Source: Pedobacter insulae (GTDB taxonomy: Bacteria > Bacteroidota > Bacteroidia > Sphingobacteriales > Sphingobacteriaceae). Taken from it: a stretch of DNA of 64,000 nucleotides. The DNA lies in assembly GCF_900113525.1 (NCBI RefSeq), contig NZ_FOPP01000008.1:1-64000 (forward strand). Direction: 5' to 3'. The notes under the pieces are model-generated. The model worked only from the letters and a program-made list of their open reading frames with translations, was not told the DNA's origin and searched no databases. Every line of letters begins with the position of its first letter. Positions within the stretch are counted from its first letter, which is position 1. Below are positions 15,839 to 24,477 of this stretch, one piece after another. Position numbers and translations under genes: made by a program.

Positions 15839-16186
15839 TTAATCTTTTTTAACCCCAAATATCGCATCCAGTACCATCTTTATCACCGCAACAACAATCG
15901 CTAAAATAGCAGCGGCTAAAAAGCCCGTGGTGTTAAAGCCGTCCATTAAATGATCAACTAAAAGGATCATCAGCACGGTAATAACAAATGAGATTAAACC
16001 TAGGGTTAGTACATTTAATGGAAATGTAAAAATTCTTAAGATTAAACCGATAGTTGCATTCGCTATTGCTATCAATACGGCGGCAATAATTGCACTTAGA
16101 TACCCATCAACTTGAACCCCTGGTATAATGTATGCTCCGATGAGCATAGCTAAACCCATTAATAAAATTTCGACTATTGTTTTCAT
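15839..16186 (-). CDS. Small four-helix membrane protein ("phage holin family", YvlD-like)
   Basis: The 115 residues form four hydrophobic helices with short loops (for example ILLMGLAMLIGAYIIPG and LISFVITVLMILLVDHLM) and a charged tail (GVKKD). This matches the YvlD/DUF360 family that databases label phage holin family IV. Most such proteins are ordinary chromosomal membrane proteins of unknown role. Nothing phage-like lies nearby, so lysis function is not supported. It is a single gene, convergent with the acyl-CoA dehydrogenase and divergent from a small lipoprotein. Confidence 0.8.
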   Translation of the reverse strand: MKTIVEILLMGLAMLIGAYIIPGVQVDGYLSAIIAAVLIAIANATIGLILRIFTFPLNVLTLGLISFVITVLMILLVDHLMDGFNTTGFLAAAILAIVVAVIKMVLDAIFGVKKD

Positions 16187-16203
16187 ATGCTTAATTTAGT
16201 TAA

Positions 16204-16638
16204 ATGTTTAAATACAAGTTATACCTTTATTTTGTTTTAAGTGGTCTATTGTTGGCTTGTAACACGCAAGACGCTACGCCTTTATCCATCCGGTTTTCGG
16301 CTGATAGCTCATCCATTCTTGTTTCGAGCATTGAGCCAGCTGCTTTATTACAGCTTAAAAATAACATAAAAACTGATACTATGTATCAAAAAATATTGTC
16401 TGTTTTAGAGACTCCTGCGGACGATGATTCGACAAGTATGGAGCGCGAATGGCCAGGCAAGTTAATCATGCAAGGAGAAAATCTGGTCTTTAGGCCAGAT
16501 AGTCCTTTTGTGAAAGGAAAGACCTATTTAGTAGAGACTATGCTCAATACCCAGTTTGCAGGAAGTGGAGATGTTACGCGGTCTGAAATAGGACATCAAA
16601 TAAAAAAACAGCAGAAAATGCTAAAATATCCAAAATAA
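16204..16638 (+). CDS. Hypothetical lipoprotein
   Basis: The 144-residue protein has a signal peptide ending in the lipobox LLLAC (Cys19), then NTQDATPLS. The mature part has no motif that I recognise. It contains an Asp/Ser-rich stretch (TPADDDSTSM) and a basic C-terminus. Export and lipid anchoring are well supported; function is unknown. It begins 17 bases from the divergent membrane-protein gene and is followed by a 330-base region carrying a foldback element. Confidence 0.65.
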   Translation: MFKYKLYLYFVLSGLLLACNTQDATPLSIRFSADSSSILVSSIEPAALLQLKNNIKTDTMYQKILSVLETPADDDSTSMEREWPGKLIMQGENLVFRPDSPFVKGKTYLVETMLNTQFAGSGDVTRSEIGHQIKKQQKMLKYPK

Positions 16639-16686
16639 TAGTGTATTTTAGTGTTTCCCTGCCCATCTAGTATCTTTCCAGTAGAG

Positions 16687-16840
16687 TTGTTCGGTTGTCG
16701 TTCCATACAGCGTTGGGCTATGCCTGCACGCTGCCTGCGTTACCCATGGGTTTACCGTGCATCGAGGCACAGCTTAGGCACGGCTTATGCACAGCTAATG
16801 CACGGCTGATGCACGGAAATATAGAGCGATACTCGAACAA
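16687..16840. repeat. GC-rich 154-bp foldback element with 11-bp tandem repeats
   Basis: Imperfect terminal inverted repeats of 21 bases (left starts TTGTTCGGTTGTCG, right ends CGATACTCGAACAA) match at 16 of 21 positions. Inside, 16765-16819 holds five consecutive 11-bp units: AGGCACAGCTT, AGGCACGGCTT, ATGCACAGCTA, ATGCACGGCTG and ATGCACGGAAA. The element is much richer in G+C than its surroundings and contains no gene. It fills most of the gap between the lipoprotein gene and the rimP promoter. The rest of that gap is AT-rich, with nothing recognisable before the promoter. Confidence 0.65.
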
Positions 16841-16898
16841 TAGTTAGTCGATTAATTGATTAATCCTAAAAACTTTAGTACAATTTAATTTTTTTTCG

Positions 16899-16906
16899 TA
16901 CATTTG
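16899..16906 (+). promoter_or_regulatory. -7 promoter element of the rimP-nusA-infB operon
   Basis: TACATTTG, a full TANNTTTG match, followed by CACGG. A weak TTTA (16874-16877) lies 21 bases upstream. The transcript would start just ahead of the leader hairpin at 16924. Confidence 0.65.
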
Positions 16907-16923
16907 CACGGTAATAGAGGAAG

Positions 16924-16953
16924 AAGAGGGGACAGAGTCCCCTCTTTTATTTT
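16924..16953 (+). promoter_or_regulatory. rimP leader hairpin, attenuator-like
   Basis: A ten-base-pair stem (arms 16924-16933 and 16937-16946, core GAGGGGAC/GTCCCCTC, three-base loop) is followed by TTATTTT, so it looks like an intrinsic terminator. It lies after the promoter and 22 bases before the rimP ATG. Since the operon encodes NusA, a pause and termination factor, feedback attenuation is plausible (inference). Confidence 0.65.
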
Positions 16954-16968
16954 ACAAGATTTTAGGAT

Positions 16969-17433
16969 ATGCAAGTAGAAAAAAGAGTTGTAGCGCTTGT
17001 AGAGGAGAAAATTGCTGACCGCCCCGAGTTATTTTTAGTAGAGGTTAAGTTATTGCCTAATCATAAGCTAATTATTCATGTTGATGGTGATGAAGGCATA
17101 AGCATCCAAGATTGTGCGGCCATTAGCAGGCATGTTGGTTTTCATTTAGAAGAAGAAAACTTAATAGAAAAAGCTTATAATTTGGAAGTTTCGTCTCCCG
17201 GAGTGGGTGAGCCCCTTAAGTTAGTTAGGCAGTATAAAAAAAATATTGGCAGAGACGTAAGCGTTAAATTGACAAGCGGCGAAAAAATGGAAGGTGAATT
17301 GTTGGCTGTTGACGAGCAGGGCATCGTGGTTGAAGCCCAAGTGAAAGAAAAAGGAAAAAAAGCTCAATTGGTAGAAACCCCCATTGAGTTTAATAATATA
17401 GTAGAAACAAAGGTTTTAATTTCATTTAAATAA
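16969..17433 (+). CDS. rimP: Ribosome maturation factor RimP
   Basis: RimP assists 30S subunit assembly. The 154-residue protein has the usual N-terminal alpha/beta domain (EVKLLPNHKLIIHVDGDEG) with the conserved YNLEVSSPGVGEPLK stretch near residue 66. An SH3-like C-terminal barrel follows (about 85-154, GRDVSVKLTSGEKMEGELL). Position as first gene before nusA and infB is the near-universal arrangement. It starts 22 bases after a terminator-like hairpin and ends three bases before the nusA ATG. Confidence 0.95.
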   Translation: MQVEKRVVALVEEKIADRPELFLVEVKLLPNHKLIIHVDGDEGISIQDCAAISRHVGFHLEEENLIEKAYNLEVSSPGVGEPLKLVRQYKKNIGRDVSVKLTSGEKMEGELLAVDEQGIVVEAQVKEKGKKAQLVETPIEFNNIVETKVLISFK

Positions 17434-17436
17434 CAA

Positions 17437-18672
17437 ATGAGCAATATTAATTTAATCGATTCATTTCAAGAGTTTAAAGAATTCAAGAATATCGACCGCC
17501 CTACAGTAATTAGTGTGCTGGAAGAGGTATTTCGCAGTATGTTGCGTAAAAAATATGGAACAGACGAGAACTGTGACGTAATTGTAAATCCTGATAATGG
17601 GGATTTGGAGATTTGGCGTACCAGAAAAGTAATGGAAGACGGGTTTTCTGAAGATGATGATCTGGAGATTGAACTTGCTGAAGTAAAGCAACTAGATCCG
17701 GATATGGAAGTTGGCGACGACTACATTGAGCAAATTACTTTAGAAAGTTTTGGGCGTAGAGCAATTTTAGCTGCTCGTCAGACCTTAGTTTCGAAAGTAT
17801 TGGAATTAGAAAAAGATGAGATCTTTAAGAAATACAAAGATAGAGTTGGCGAGATTGTTACGGGTGAAGTTTATCAGGTTTGGAAAAAAGAAACTTTGGT
17901 ATTAGACGACGAAGGAAACGAGTTGATGATGCCTAAAACGGAGCAAATCCCTGCAGACTATTTCAAGAAAGGTGATTCGGTACGGGCGGTAATTTCTAAG
18001 GTTGACATGGTAAATGCAACGCCAAAAATCATTATCTCGAGAATTGCGCCTGAATTCTTACAACGCTTATTCGAAATCGAAGTTCCTGAAATTTTTGATG
18101 GACTAATCACCATTAAGAAAATTGTTCGTGAACCAGGAGAGCGTGCTAAGGTAGCCGTTGAATCGTATGATGATAGAATTGATCCAGTTGGTGCTTGTGT
18201 GGGAATGAAGGGATCTCGCATCCACGGAATTGTGAGAGAGCTTAAAAATGAAAATATTGATGTAATTAATTTTACCAATAATATTTCATTGTACATTCAA
18301 CGTGCGTTGAGCCCTGCTAAAATTACGTCGATTAAATTAGATGATGCCACCAAACATGCTTCAGTTTATTTGAAACCAGATCAGGTTTCGTTAGCGATTG
18401 GACGAGGTGGACATAACATTAAATTGGCAGGTAAATTGACAGGATATGAAATCGATGTTTATCGCGAGGCTGGAGAAGAAGATGAAGATGTAGATATCGA
18501 AGAGTTCTCAGACGAAATCGATAGCTGGATTATTGATGAATTAAAAGCTATTGGTTGCGATACTGCAAAAAGTGTTTTAGCTTTATCTGTTGATGAGCTG
18601 GTAAAACGGACCGATTTAGAAGAAGAAACCATTAAAGAGGTGATTAGCATTTTGCAATCAGAATTTGAATAA
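17437..18672 (+). CDS. nusA: Transcription termination/antitermination factor NusA
   Basis: NusA binds RNA polymerase and controls pausing and termination. The 411 residues show the N-terminal RNAP-binding domain (1-130), an S1 domain (about 135-200, VGEIVTGEVYQVWKKETLV), and tandem KH domains. The latter include VGACVGMKGSRIHGIVREL and LAIGRGGHNIKLAGKLTGY. A short acidic C-terminal region with helix-hairpin-helix character follows. It lacks the long acidic repeats of the E. coli protein. The gene is three bases after rimP. Confidence 0.96.
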   Translation: MSNINLIDSFQEFKEFKNIDRPTVISVLEEVFRSMLRKKYGTDENCDVIVNPDNGDLEIWRTRKVMEDGFSEDDDLEIELAEVKQLDPDMEVGDDYIEQITLESFGRRAILAARQTLVSKVLELEKDEIFKKYKDRVGEIVTGEVYQVWKKETLVLDDEGNELMMPKTEQIPADYFKKGDSVRAVISKVDMVNATPKIIISRIAPEFLQRLFEIEVPEIFDGLITIKKIVREPGERAKVAVESYDDRIDPVGACVGMKGSRIHGIVRELKNENIDVINFTNNISLYIQRALSPAKITSIKLDDATKHASVYLKPDQVSLAIGRGGHNIKLAGKLTGYEIDVYREAGEEDEDVDIEEFSDEIDSWIIDELKAIGCDTAKSVLALSVDELVKRTDLEEETIKEVISILQSEFE

Positions 18673-18683
18673 ACGTTCTATGC

Positions 18684-18713
18684 TTGAATAAATAAGAATA
18701 AACGTTACTTTTG
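18684..18713 (+). promoter_or_regulatory. Internal promoter for infB
   Basis: TTG (18684-18686), a 19-base spacer and TACTTTTG (18706-18713) in the nusA-infB gap form a consensus-quality promoter. The leader would be about 25-30 bases. It would let infB be transcribed independently of rimP-nusA. Confidence 0.65.
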
Positions 18714-18743
18714 TATATAATTTAGTAAATAATAGGATAATCA

Positions 18744-21740
18744 ATGTCAGACGACAAACCCATAATTTTATTTAAAGCAGTTAAGGAACTTAACGTAGGG
18801 ATTGCTACAGCCGTAGAATTTCTAAGTAAGAAAGGCTTTGCTGTGGAAAATAAGCCCACTACAAAACTTTCAAAAGAAATGTATGATACATTATTGAGAG
18901 AGTTTCAGGGGGATAAAATCGTAAAAGAAGAAGCCAATCAAATCGTTATAGGTAAAATTCGTCGTGATGAACCTGAAGTAGCTGAGAAGGCTCCTGAGAC
19001 GCCTAGAAAAAAACCAGAATTTGAAAACGAAGGTATTCTAATTAAAAATCTTCATTCATACGCACCTCCGGTAGAAAAACCAAAAGAAGAGAAACCAGTT
19101 GTTGTTGAATCTCCAAAGGTTGAAGAGCCGGTTAAAGCGGTGGAGCCAGTAGCAGAGAAAGCTGAAGAAGGATCTCTGCCGGGCGTTAAAGTGGTAGGTA
19201 AAATAGATCTTGACGATCTTAATACTAAAACTCGTCCTGCTAAGAAAGAAGAAGCAGCGCCTGCTGAACCAAAAGCTGCCGAGGTAGCCAAAAAGGAAGA
19301 AGCGCCGGTTGCACCTAAAGTTGAAACTCCAGCTGCGGTTGAGAAACCTGCTGAAATTGCTGCCGAAAAACCAGTTGTTGTGGAAGCCCCTAAAGCTTCG
19401 GAACCCGTTAAAGCTCCTGAACCTGTTGTTACGCCAAAACCTGTTGCAGAAACTCCTGCACCGGAGGATGAGGTAATTAAAGCACGTTCTGTAAAATTAT
19501 CAGGGCCAAACATTATTGGAAAGATCGTTTTGCCCACTACTCCAGATCGTAGAAACCAACCGGTTGCTTCATCTGCGGGAGATAGCGAGGCTGCAAAACG
19601 TAAACGTAAGCGTAAGAAAACTCCTGGAGGACCAAATGCTCCCCAGGGACAAGGAAATCAAGGTCAAGCTAACCAACCTTCGCAAGCGCAGGCACCACGC
19701 CCAGCAGCACCAGTTGGAAACCGCCCTGATTTTAGAAATAATACGAACAATACAGCTGGCGGTCGCCCTAACTTTAGAAATGCCAGACCTGGTGGCGCCG
19801 CCCCGGGTGGACCTAAAGAGGAACCAACAGAAAAAGAAATACAAGATCAGATTAAAGCAACACTTGCTCGTTTAAGTGGTGCTGGTAAATCGGGTAAATT
19901 TGCGCAGCGTGCCAAACTTCGTCGCCAGAAACGTGATGATGTAGCATTAACAGCAGAGGAGGCAGCAGCAGAAGAGCAATTACAATCTAAAGTATTGAAG
20001 GTAACAGAATTTGTTACGGCAAATGAGTTAGCGAATATGATGGACGTACCAGTAACCAAAATTATTGGTACTTGTATGAGCTTAGGTATGTTTGTGTCCA
20101 TTAACCAACGTCTGGATGCGGAAACACTAACAATTGTTGCCGACGAATTTGGTTACGAAATACAGTTTGTAAAAGCTGATGAAGAGGCCGACAGTGTAAT
20201 TGAAGAAGAAGATGCAGTAGAAGATTTAGAGCCAAGAGTTCCGGTGGTAACCATTATGGGCCACGTAGATCATGGTAAAACATCCCTACTAGATTATATT
20301 CGTAAAGCAAATGTGGTAGCCGGTGAGGCTGGTGGTATTACACAGCATATCGGTGCTTATAAAGTAACCACTAACTCTGGCAAGCAAGTTACTTTCTTAG
20401 ATACACCGGGTCACGAAGCCTTTACGGCAATGCGTGCTCGTGGTGCTAAAGTAGCAGATATTGCTATTATTGTAATTGCGGCTGACGATGCAGTGATGCC
20501 TCAGACAAAAGAAGCAATCAATCACGCTCAGGCAGCCGGTGTTCCATTGGTGTTTGCCTTTACAAAAATTGATAAGCCAGGTGCTAATTCTGACAAGGTA
20601 AAAGAACAGTTGTCGGTGATGAATATCCTGGTGGAAGATTGGGGTGGTAAATTCCAGTCGCAAGAAATATCGAGTAAGAGCGGCTTAAATGTTGATTTGT
20701 TACTTGATAAAGTATTACTGGAAGCTGAATTATTAGAATTAAAAGCTAATCCTCACAAACGTGCTACAGGAACTGTTATCGAGGCAACACTTGATAAGGG
20801 ACGTGGTATCGTAACTACCATATTGGTACAGGCAGGAACGTTAAGAGTTGGCGATCCAATCTTAGCCGGTAGTTATAGCGGTAAGGTGAAAGCGTTATTC
20901 AACGAACGTGGTGCCAAAGTAGCTGAAGCCGGGCCATCGGTACCAGTTCAGGTATTAGGTATGCAAGGCGCACCTACTGCTGGTGACAAATTTAATGCAA
21001 TGGAAAGTGAGGTTGAAGCGAGAGAGATTGCAAATAAACGTTTACAATTGATGCGTGAACAAGGTTTACGTACCCAGAAACATATTACCTTAGATGAGAT
21101 TGGTCGTCGTTTAGCCATTGGTAACTTTAAAGAGTTAAACTTGATTGTTAAAGGTGACGTGGATGGTTCAATTGAGGCACTTGCCGATTCATTGTTGAAA
21201 TTATCTACTGAAGAAATTCAAATCAATATTATTGGTAAAGCGGTTGGTCAGATTTCAGAGTCTGATGTATTGTTAGCATCTGCTTCAGATGCCATCATCA
21301 TCGGTTTCCAGGTACGTCCTTCACCAGGTGCGCGTAAGCTAGCCGAAGCGGAACAAATCGATATCCGTTTATATTCTATCATTTACGATGCCATTAATGA
21401 GATTAAGGCGGCTATGGAAGGTATGTTGGCTCCAGAATTTGAAGAGAAAATTGTGGCTAACGTAGAAATCCGTGAAACCTTTAAAATTACCAAAGTGGGA
21501 ACCATTGCAGGATGTATGGTGCTTGACGGTAAGATTAATAGAAACAGTAAGATTCGTATTGTACGCGATGGCGTAGTCGTTTATACCGGCGAGTTAGCTT
21601 CCTTAAAGCGCTTCAAAGACGATGTTAAAGAAGTATCTAAAGGTTATGAGTGCGGATTGAACATCCAAAACTTTAACAACATTGAAGTAGGCGATATTGT
21701 AGAAGCTTACGAACAAGTTGAAGTGAAGAGAAAGTTATAA
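18744..21740 (+). CDS. infB: Translation initiation factor IF-2
   Basis: IF-2 is the GTPase that places initiator tRNA on the 30S subunit and promotes subunit joining. The 998 residues comprise an IF2_N domain (1-60) and a long Pro/Ala/Glu/Lys-rich low-complexity linker (about 85-270). A basic Arg/Gly/Asn region follows (290-400), then the GTPase domain with GHVDHGKTS (G1), DTPGHEAF (G3) and TKIDKP (G4). The C-terminal barrels end [12 protein letters not shown]. The linker encodes long open frames on the opposite strand that are only shadows. A strong terminator follows. Confidence 0.97.
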   Translation: MSDDKPIILFKAVKELNVGIATAVEFLSKKGFAVENKPTTKLSKEMYDTLLREFQGDKIVKEEANQIVIGKIRRDEPEVAEKAPETPRKKPEFENEGILIKNLHSYAPPVEKPKEEKPVVVESPKVEEPVKAVEPVAEKAEEGSLPGVKVVGKIDLDDLNTKTRPAKKEEAAPAEPKAAEVAKKEEAPVAPKVETPAAVEKPAEIAAEKPVVVEAPKASEPVKAPEPVVTPKPVAETPAPEDEVIKARSVKLSGPNIIGKIVLPTTPDRRNQPVASSAGDSEAAKRKRKRKKTPGGPNAPQGQGNQGQANQPSQAQAPRPAAPVGNRPDFRNNTNNTAGGRPNFRNARPGGAAPGGPKEEPTEKEIQDQIKATLARLSGAGKSGKFAQRAKLRRQKRDDVALTAEEAAAEEQLQSKVLKVTEFVTANELANMMDVPVTKIIGTCMSLGMFVSINQRLDAETLTIVADEFGYEIQFVKADEEADSVIEEEDAVEDLEPRVPVVTIMGHVDHGKTSLLDYIRKANVVAGEAGGITQHIGAYKVTTNSGKQVTFLDTPGHEAFTAMRARGAKVADIAIIVIAADDAVMPQTKEAINHAQAAGVPLVFAFTKIDKPGANSDKVKEQLSVMNILVEDWGGKFQSQEISSKSGLNVDLLLDKVLLEAELLELKANPHKRATGTVIEATLDKGRGIVTTILVQAGTLRVGDPILAGSYSGKVKALFNERGAKVAEAGPSVPVQVLGMQGAPTAGDKFNAMESEVEAREIANKRLQLMREQGLRTQKHITLDEIGRRLAIGNFKELNLIVKGDVDGSIEALADSLLKLSTEEIQINIIGKAVGQISESDVLLASASDAIIIGFQVRPSPGARKLAEAEQIDIRLYSIIYDAINEIKAAMEGMLAPEFEEKIVANVEIRETFKITKVGTIAGCMVLDGKINRNSKIRIVRDGVVVYTGELASLKRFKDDVKEVSKGYECGLNIQNFNNIEVGDIVEAYEQVEVKRKL

Positions 21741-21760
21741 AGAGCATTTTATATAATGTA

Positions 21761-21788
21761 AAAAGAGCGATTTTGTCGCTCTTTTTTT
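21761..21788 (+). terminator. Terminator after infB
   Basis: AAAAGAGCGA pairs perfectly with TCGCTCTTTT around a five-base loop, followed by further T. It closes the rimP-nusA-infB operon. Confidence 0.9.
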
Positions 21789-21795
21789 ATATTTG
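21788..21795 (+). promoter_or_regulatory. -7 box ahead of the glycan operon
   Basis: TATATTTG matches TANNTTTG and begins at the last T of the infB terminator, 13 bases before the first FdtA-like ATG. No convincing -33 box is visible because that space is inside the hairpin. Confidence 0.5.
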
Positions 21796-21808
21796 TCCTA
21801 CCTAACAA

Positions 21809-22225
21809 ATGAAAAGCATGACCTCAGATCACAGTCCGAAGCTACTTTCTTTACCCAAGATTTTGGATGACAGGGGCAATCTATCTTTTGTGGAAGAAAT
21901 GCAGCACATACCGTTTGCCATTAAAAGAACATATTGGATTTACGATGTTCCAGGTGGCGAAATTAGAGGGGGACATAGTTATAAGGAAAACCAAGAACTA
22001 ATTATTGCCTTGTCCGGTAGTTTTACCGTGGTGATAAACGATGGCTTTACCACTACCGAATTTTCGCTAAATAGATCTTATGTTGGTTTATATATCCCTA
22101 ATGGGATGTGGAGACATATGGAGAATTTCTCCACCAATTCATGCGCACTAATTCTATCTTCTACACCGTATGATGAAAATGATTATGAAAGGGATATGGA
22201 GAGTTTTATTAAAAGCAAATGTTGA
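21809..22225 (+). CDS. FdtA/WxcM-like sugar 3,4-ketoisomerase paralogue, altered active site
   Basis: The 138-residue single-domain cupin belongs to the FdtA family. These enzymes turn dTDP-4-keto-6-deoxyglucose into the 3-keto sugar on the way to 3-amino-3,6-dideoxyhexoses. IKRTYWIYDVPGGEIRGGH (39-56) is the family core. The family's HxH pair reads His56-Ser-Tyr58 here, so the second His is lost; the tandem paralogue keeps HAH. It may be inactive, have another specificity or pair with the neighbour. ATG 21818 is an alternative start. It is the first gene of the operon. Confidence 0.85.
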   Translation: MKSMTSDHSPKLLSLPKILDDRGNLSFVEEMQHIPFAIKRTYWIYDVPGGEIRGGHSYKENQELIIALSGSFTVVINDGFTTTEFSLNRSYVGLYIPNGMWRHMENFSTNSCALILSSTPYDENDYERDMESFIKSKC

Positions 22226-22638
22226 TGAAACCTTCCATATATAATTGTAGCGTAATAGAGTTACCCAAAATTAACAATAGGGCAGGAAATATTACGCCCG
22301 TTCATGGCCTTCAGGATATTCCCTTTGATATTAAAAGGATTTATTACCTATATGATGTGCCGGGTGGAGAAACACGTGGAGGCCATGCTCACAAAGAATT
22401 GCAACAGTTAATTATTGCAGCTAGTGGTAGTTTTGATGTGGTTTTAGATGATGGAAAAAATAAACGCACAATCACCCTAAATAGGCCAAATTTCGGATTA
22501 TATGTAACCCCTTTAATATGGAGGGAACTGATTAATTTTTCTTCCGGAGCCGTTTTATTGGTACTTGCCTCCCTAAACTTTTCGGAGGATGACTACATAA
22601 GGGATTATGGCGAATTTTCTAAATTAATTAATGAATAG
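22225..22638 (+). CDS. FdtA-like dTDP-4-keto-6-deoxyglucose 3,4-ketoisomerase
   Basis: This second FdtA-family cupin has the intact signature YDVPGGETRGGHAHKELQQL, with HAH at residues 54-56. It should form the 3-keto sugar intermediate used by the downstream aminotransferase. I start it at the ATG overlapping the previous stop (TGATG), typical of translational coupling (137 residues). An ATG six bases earlier is possible. The epimer produced (galacto, FdtA, or gluco, QdtA) cannot be read from sequence. It overlaps the GNAT gene by eight bases. Confidence 0.88.
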   Translation: MKPSIYNCSVIELPKINNRAGNITPVHGLQDIPFDIKRIYYLYDVPGGETRGGHAHKELQQLIIAASGSFDVVLDDGKNKRTITLNRPNFGLYVTPLIWRELINFSSGAVLLVLASLNFSEDDYIRDYGEFSKLINE

Positions 22639-23164
22639 AGAACTGCAAAATATTGTACGCTACGGCATCACGCTTAGGCTGGTAGAAGCAGACGATGCCG
22701 CTTTTATCTTGAGGTTGCGAAATGATGAGACTTTAGGCAGGCATCTTTCCAAAACCAGCGCTAGCCTTGAAGACCAAATCAATTGGATACAAAAATATAA
22801 GGAACGCGAAAGCCGAGGAGAGGAATATTATTTTGTAGCTGTTGGGCCGGAAAATGAACGGTGGGGGACTACTAGGCTTTCAGAGTTAAATGGCTCCTGT
22901 TTTGAACTTGGGAGTTGGCTTTTCGCTAAAGAGGCACCCAATGGGGCTGCCATTAAAGCAGATATCATTGCTAAAGAAGTAGGATTTGAGCTGTTAAATT
23001 TCAAATGCTGTACGTTCAATGTTAGAAAAGAAAATAAGAAGGTATTAAGATATCATTTACATTATTCGCCTGAAAAGATCGCAGAAGATGAGCTGAATGT
23101 TTTTTTTCAGCTTAGTGAAGCTAACTTTCTGAAGGCAAGGGAGAGATTTATTAAAATGTTATAG
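22631..23164 (+). CDS. GNAT-family acyltransferase
   Basis: The 177-residue protein has the GNAT fold. It opens with GITLRLVEADDAAFILRLRND (about 12-32), has central strand YYFVAVGPENERWGTTRLSEL and later KADIIAKEVGFELLNFK. It resembles the PseH/RimJ-type N-acyltransferases of sugar pathways. In this operon it most likely acylates the amino group installed by the DegT-type enzyme. The acyl donor may be the adjacent carrier protein instead of acetyl-CoA (inference). Tight overlaps on both sides show a single transcript. Confidence 0.8.
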   Translation: MNRELQNIVRYGITLRLVEADDAAFILRLRNDETLGRHLSKTSASLEDQINWIQKYKERESRGEEYYFVAVGPENERWGTTRLSELNGSCFELGSWLFAKEAPNGAAIKADIIAKEVGFELLNFKCCTFNVRKENKKVLRYHLHYSPEKIAEDELNVFFQLSEANFLKARERFIKML

Positions 23165-23166
23165 TT

Positions 23167-23400
23167 ATGGAACTTGATCAATTCGTTGAAAAATTCGCTG
23201 CTCAATTTGAAGATACAGAAATGGGAAACATTCATAAAGATGTAAACTTTAAACTACTGGATACATGGGATTCACTGACTGCATTTTCTATACAAATGAT
23301 GATAGAAGATGATTATAACGTAAAAATTCTTCCTCAAGATTTCAAGTCAGTAGGTACGGTTGAAGAGTTGTTTGCCCTGGTGGAATCTAAAATCGTTTAG
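23167..23400 (+). CDS. Acyl carrier protein, pathway-dedicated
   Basis: The 77-residue acidic four-helix carrier has the phosphopantetheine attachment Ser36 in TWDSLTAF (the family DSL motif). It ends SVGTVEELFALVESKIV. It is clearly different from a housekeeping AcpP (usually DSLDTVE). It lies three bases after the GNAT gene and four bases before the KASIII gene, so these three form a functional block. It would carry the short acyl chain made by KASIII. Confidence 0.9.
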   Translation: MELDQFVEKFAAQFEDTEMGNIHKDVNFKLLDTWDSLTAFSIQMMIEDDYNVKILPQDFKSVGTVEELFALVESKIV

Positions 23401-23403
23401 GTT

Positions 23404-24411
23404 ATGGGTGCTTACATACATGGGGTATCGTATTACCTTCCAGATCATGTGCTAGACAACGATCAATTAAATAGACTTTTTCCAGAATGGTCGGCCGATA
23501 AGATATCAAGTAAAACAGGTATCTATCAAAGACGAATTGCAGGAAAAGATGAGTTTACCAGCGATATGGCTATTCTTGCGGCCGAGAAGCTTTTCTTAGA
23601 ATATAATATCGACAGAAACGAAATTGATTTTATTTTGCTCTGTACGCAAAGTCCCGATTATTTTTTACCCACTACAGCCTGTATTGTTCAAGATCGTTTA
23701 AAGATACCTACAAGTGCTGGGGCATTAGATTTTAATTTGGGCTGTTCTGGATATGTCTATGGCTTGAGTTTGGCAAAAGGATTGATAGCAGCAAGAATTG
23801 CCACCAATATATTGTTGATTACTTCAGAGACCTATAGCAAATTTATCAACGATAAAGATAAGGGAAATCGTACGCTCTTCGCTGATGCCGCTGCGGCTAC
23901 TTTAATAACAGCAAAGGAGTCACTGTGCGAAATAGGTGACTTTGTTTTGGGAACAGATGGATCGGGCGCAGAAAACCTTATTGTTAAAAACGGAGCGTCC
24001 AGGAATAGGGAGTTAAGTGGAGAGGACCTTTTACAAGATGATGGGTCTTTTAGGAATGATAATAATTTATATATGAATGGAGGCGAAATATTTTCATTTA
24101 CGGCGAAAGCAGTACCACTTATGGTAAATGAAGTGTTGTCCAAAAGTAAACTTACATTGCCAGAAGTTGATCTTTTTATCTTTCATCAAGCCAATGCATT
24201 TATGTTAAATTTTATTCGGAAAAAAATTGGCATACCGGAGGACAAGTTTTTTCTTTATCTCGAGAATTGTGGAAATACTGTTTCTTCTACCATACCTATT
24301 GCACTAAAAGAAGCGTTAGCTGCTAAACGGATTGATACCGACGCAAAAGTTTTATTGGCGGGATTCGGTGTGGGTTATTCCTGGGGTGCTACCGTTCTTC
24401 ATTTTAAATAA
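23404..24411 (+). CDS. 3-oxoacyl-ACP synthase III (FabH-like)
   Basis: KASIII enzymes condense an acyl-CoA with malonyl-ACP. The 335-residue thiolase-fold protein has the full triad: Cys114 in LGCSGYV, His261 in FIFHQAN and Asn291 in NCGNTVSS. GVGYSWGATVLHF closes the fold. Genomic place beside its own ACP and a GNAT indicates a special acyl group for sugar decoration and not bulk fatty-acid initiation. Non-condensing acyl-transfer activity is also possible in this family. It is co-directional and tightly spaced. Confidence 0.92.
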   Translation: MGAYIHGVSYYLPDHVLDNDQLNRLFPEWSADKISSKTGIYQRRIAGKDEFTSDMAILAAEKLFLEYNIDRNEIDFILLCTQSPDYFLPTTACIVQDRLKIPTSAGALDFNLGCSGYVYGLSLAKGLIAARIATNILLITSETYSKFINDKDKGNRTLFADAAAATLITAKESLCEIGDFVLGTDGSGAENLIVKNGASRNRELSGEDLLQDDGSFRNDNNLYMNGGEIFSFTAKAVPLMVNEVLSKSKLTLPEVDLFIFHQANAFMLNFIRKKIGIPEDKFFLYLENCGNTVSSTIPIALKEALAAKRIDTDAKVLLAGFGVGYSWGATVLHFK

Positions 24412-24477
24412 ATTAAGAATCTTTTGTAACGCATTCTCCTAAATTAACGTAATGCTATAATATATAACATATAAGTT

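Noticed and set aside
15839..16186. "Phage holin" gene as a sign of a prophage
   Set aside because: The family name is historical. The gene stands alone among housekeeping genes, with no integrase, capsid or lysis genes in the window.
16639..16968. A hidden gene between the lipoprotein and rimP
   Set aside because: All frames are short, and the region is explained by the foldback element, promoter and leader hairpin.
19052..19875. Long open frames opposite and overlapping the infB linker
   Set aside because: They arise from the Pro/Ala/Glu/Lys-rich codon pattern of IF-2, and their products are low-complexity without any domain or promoter.
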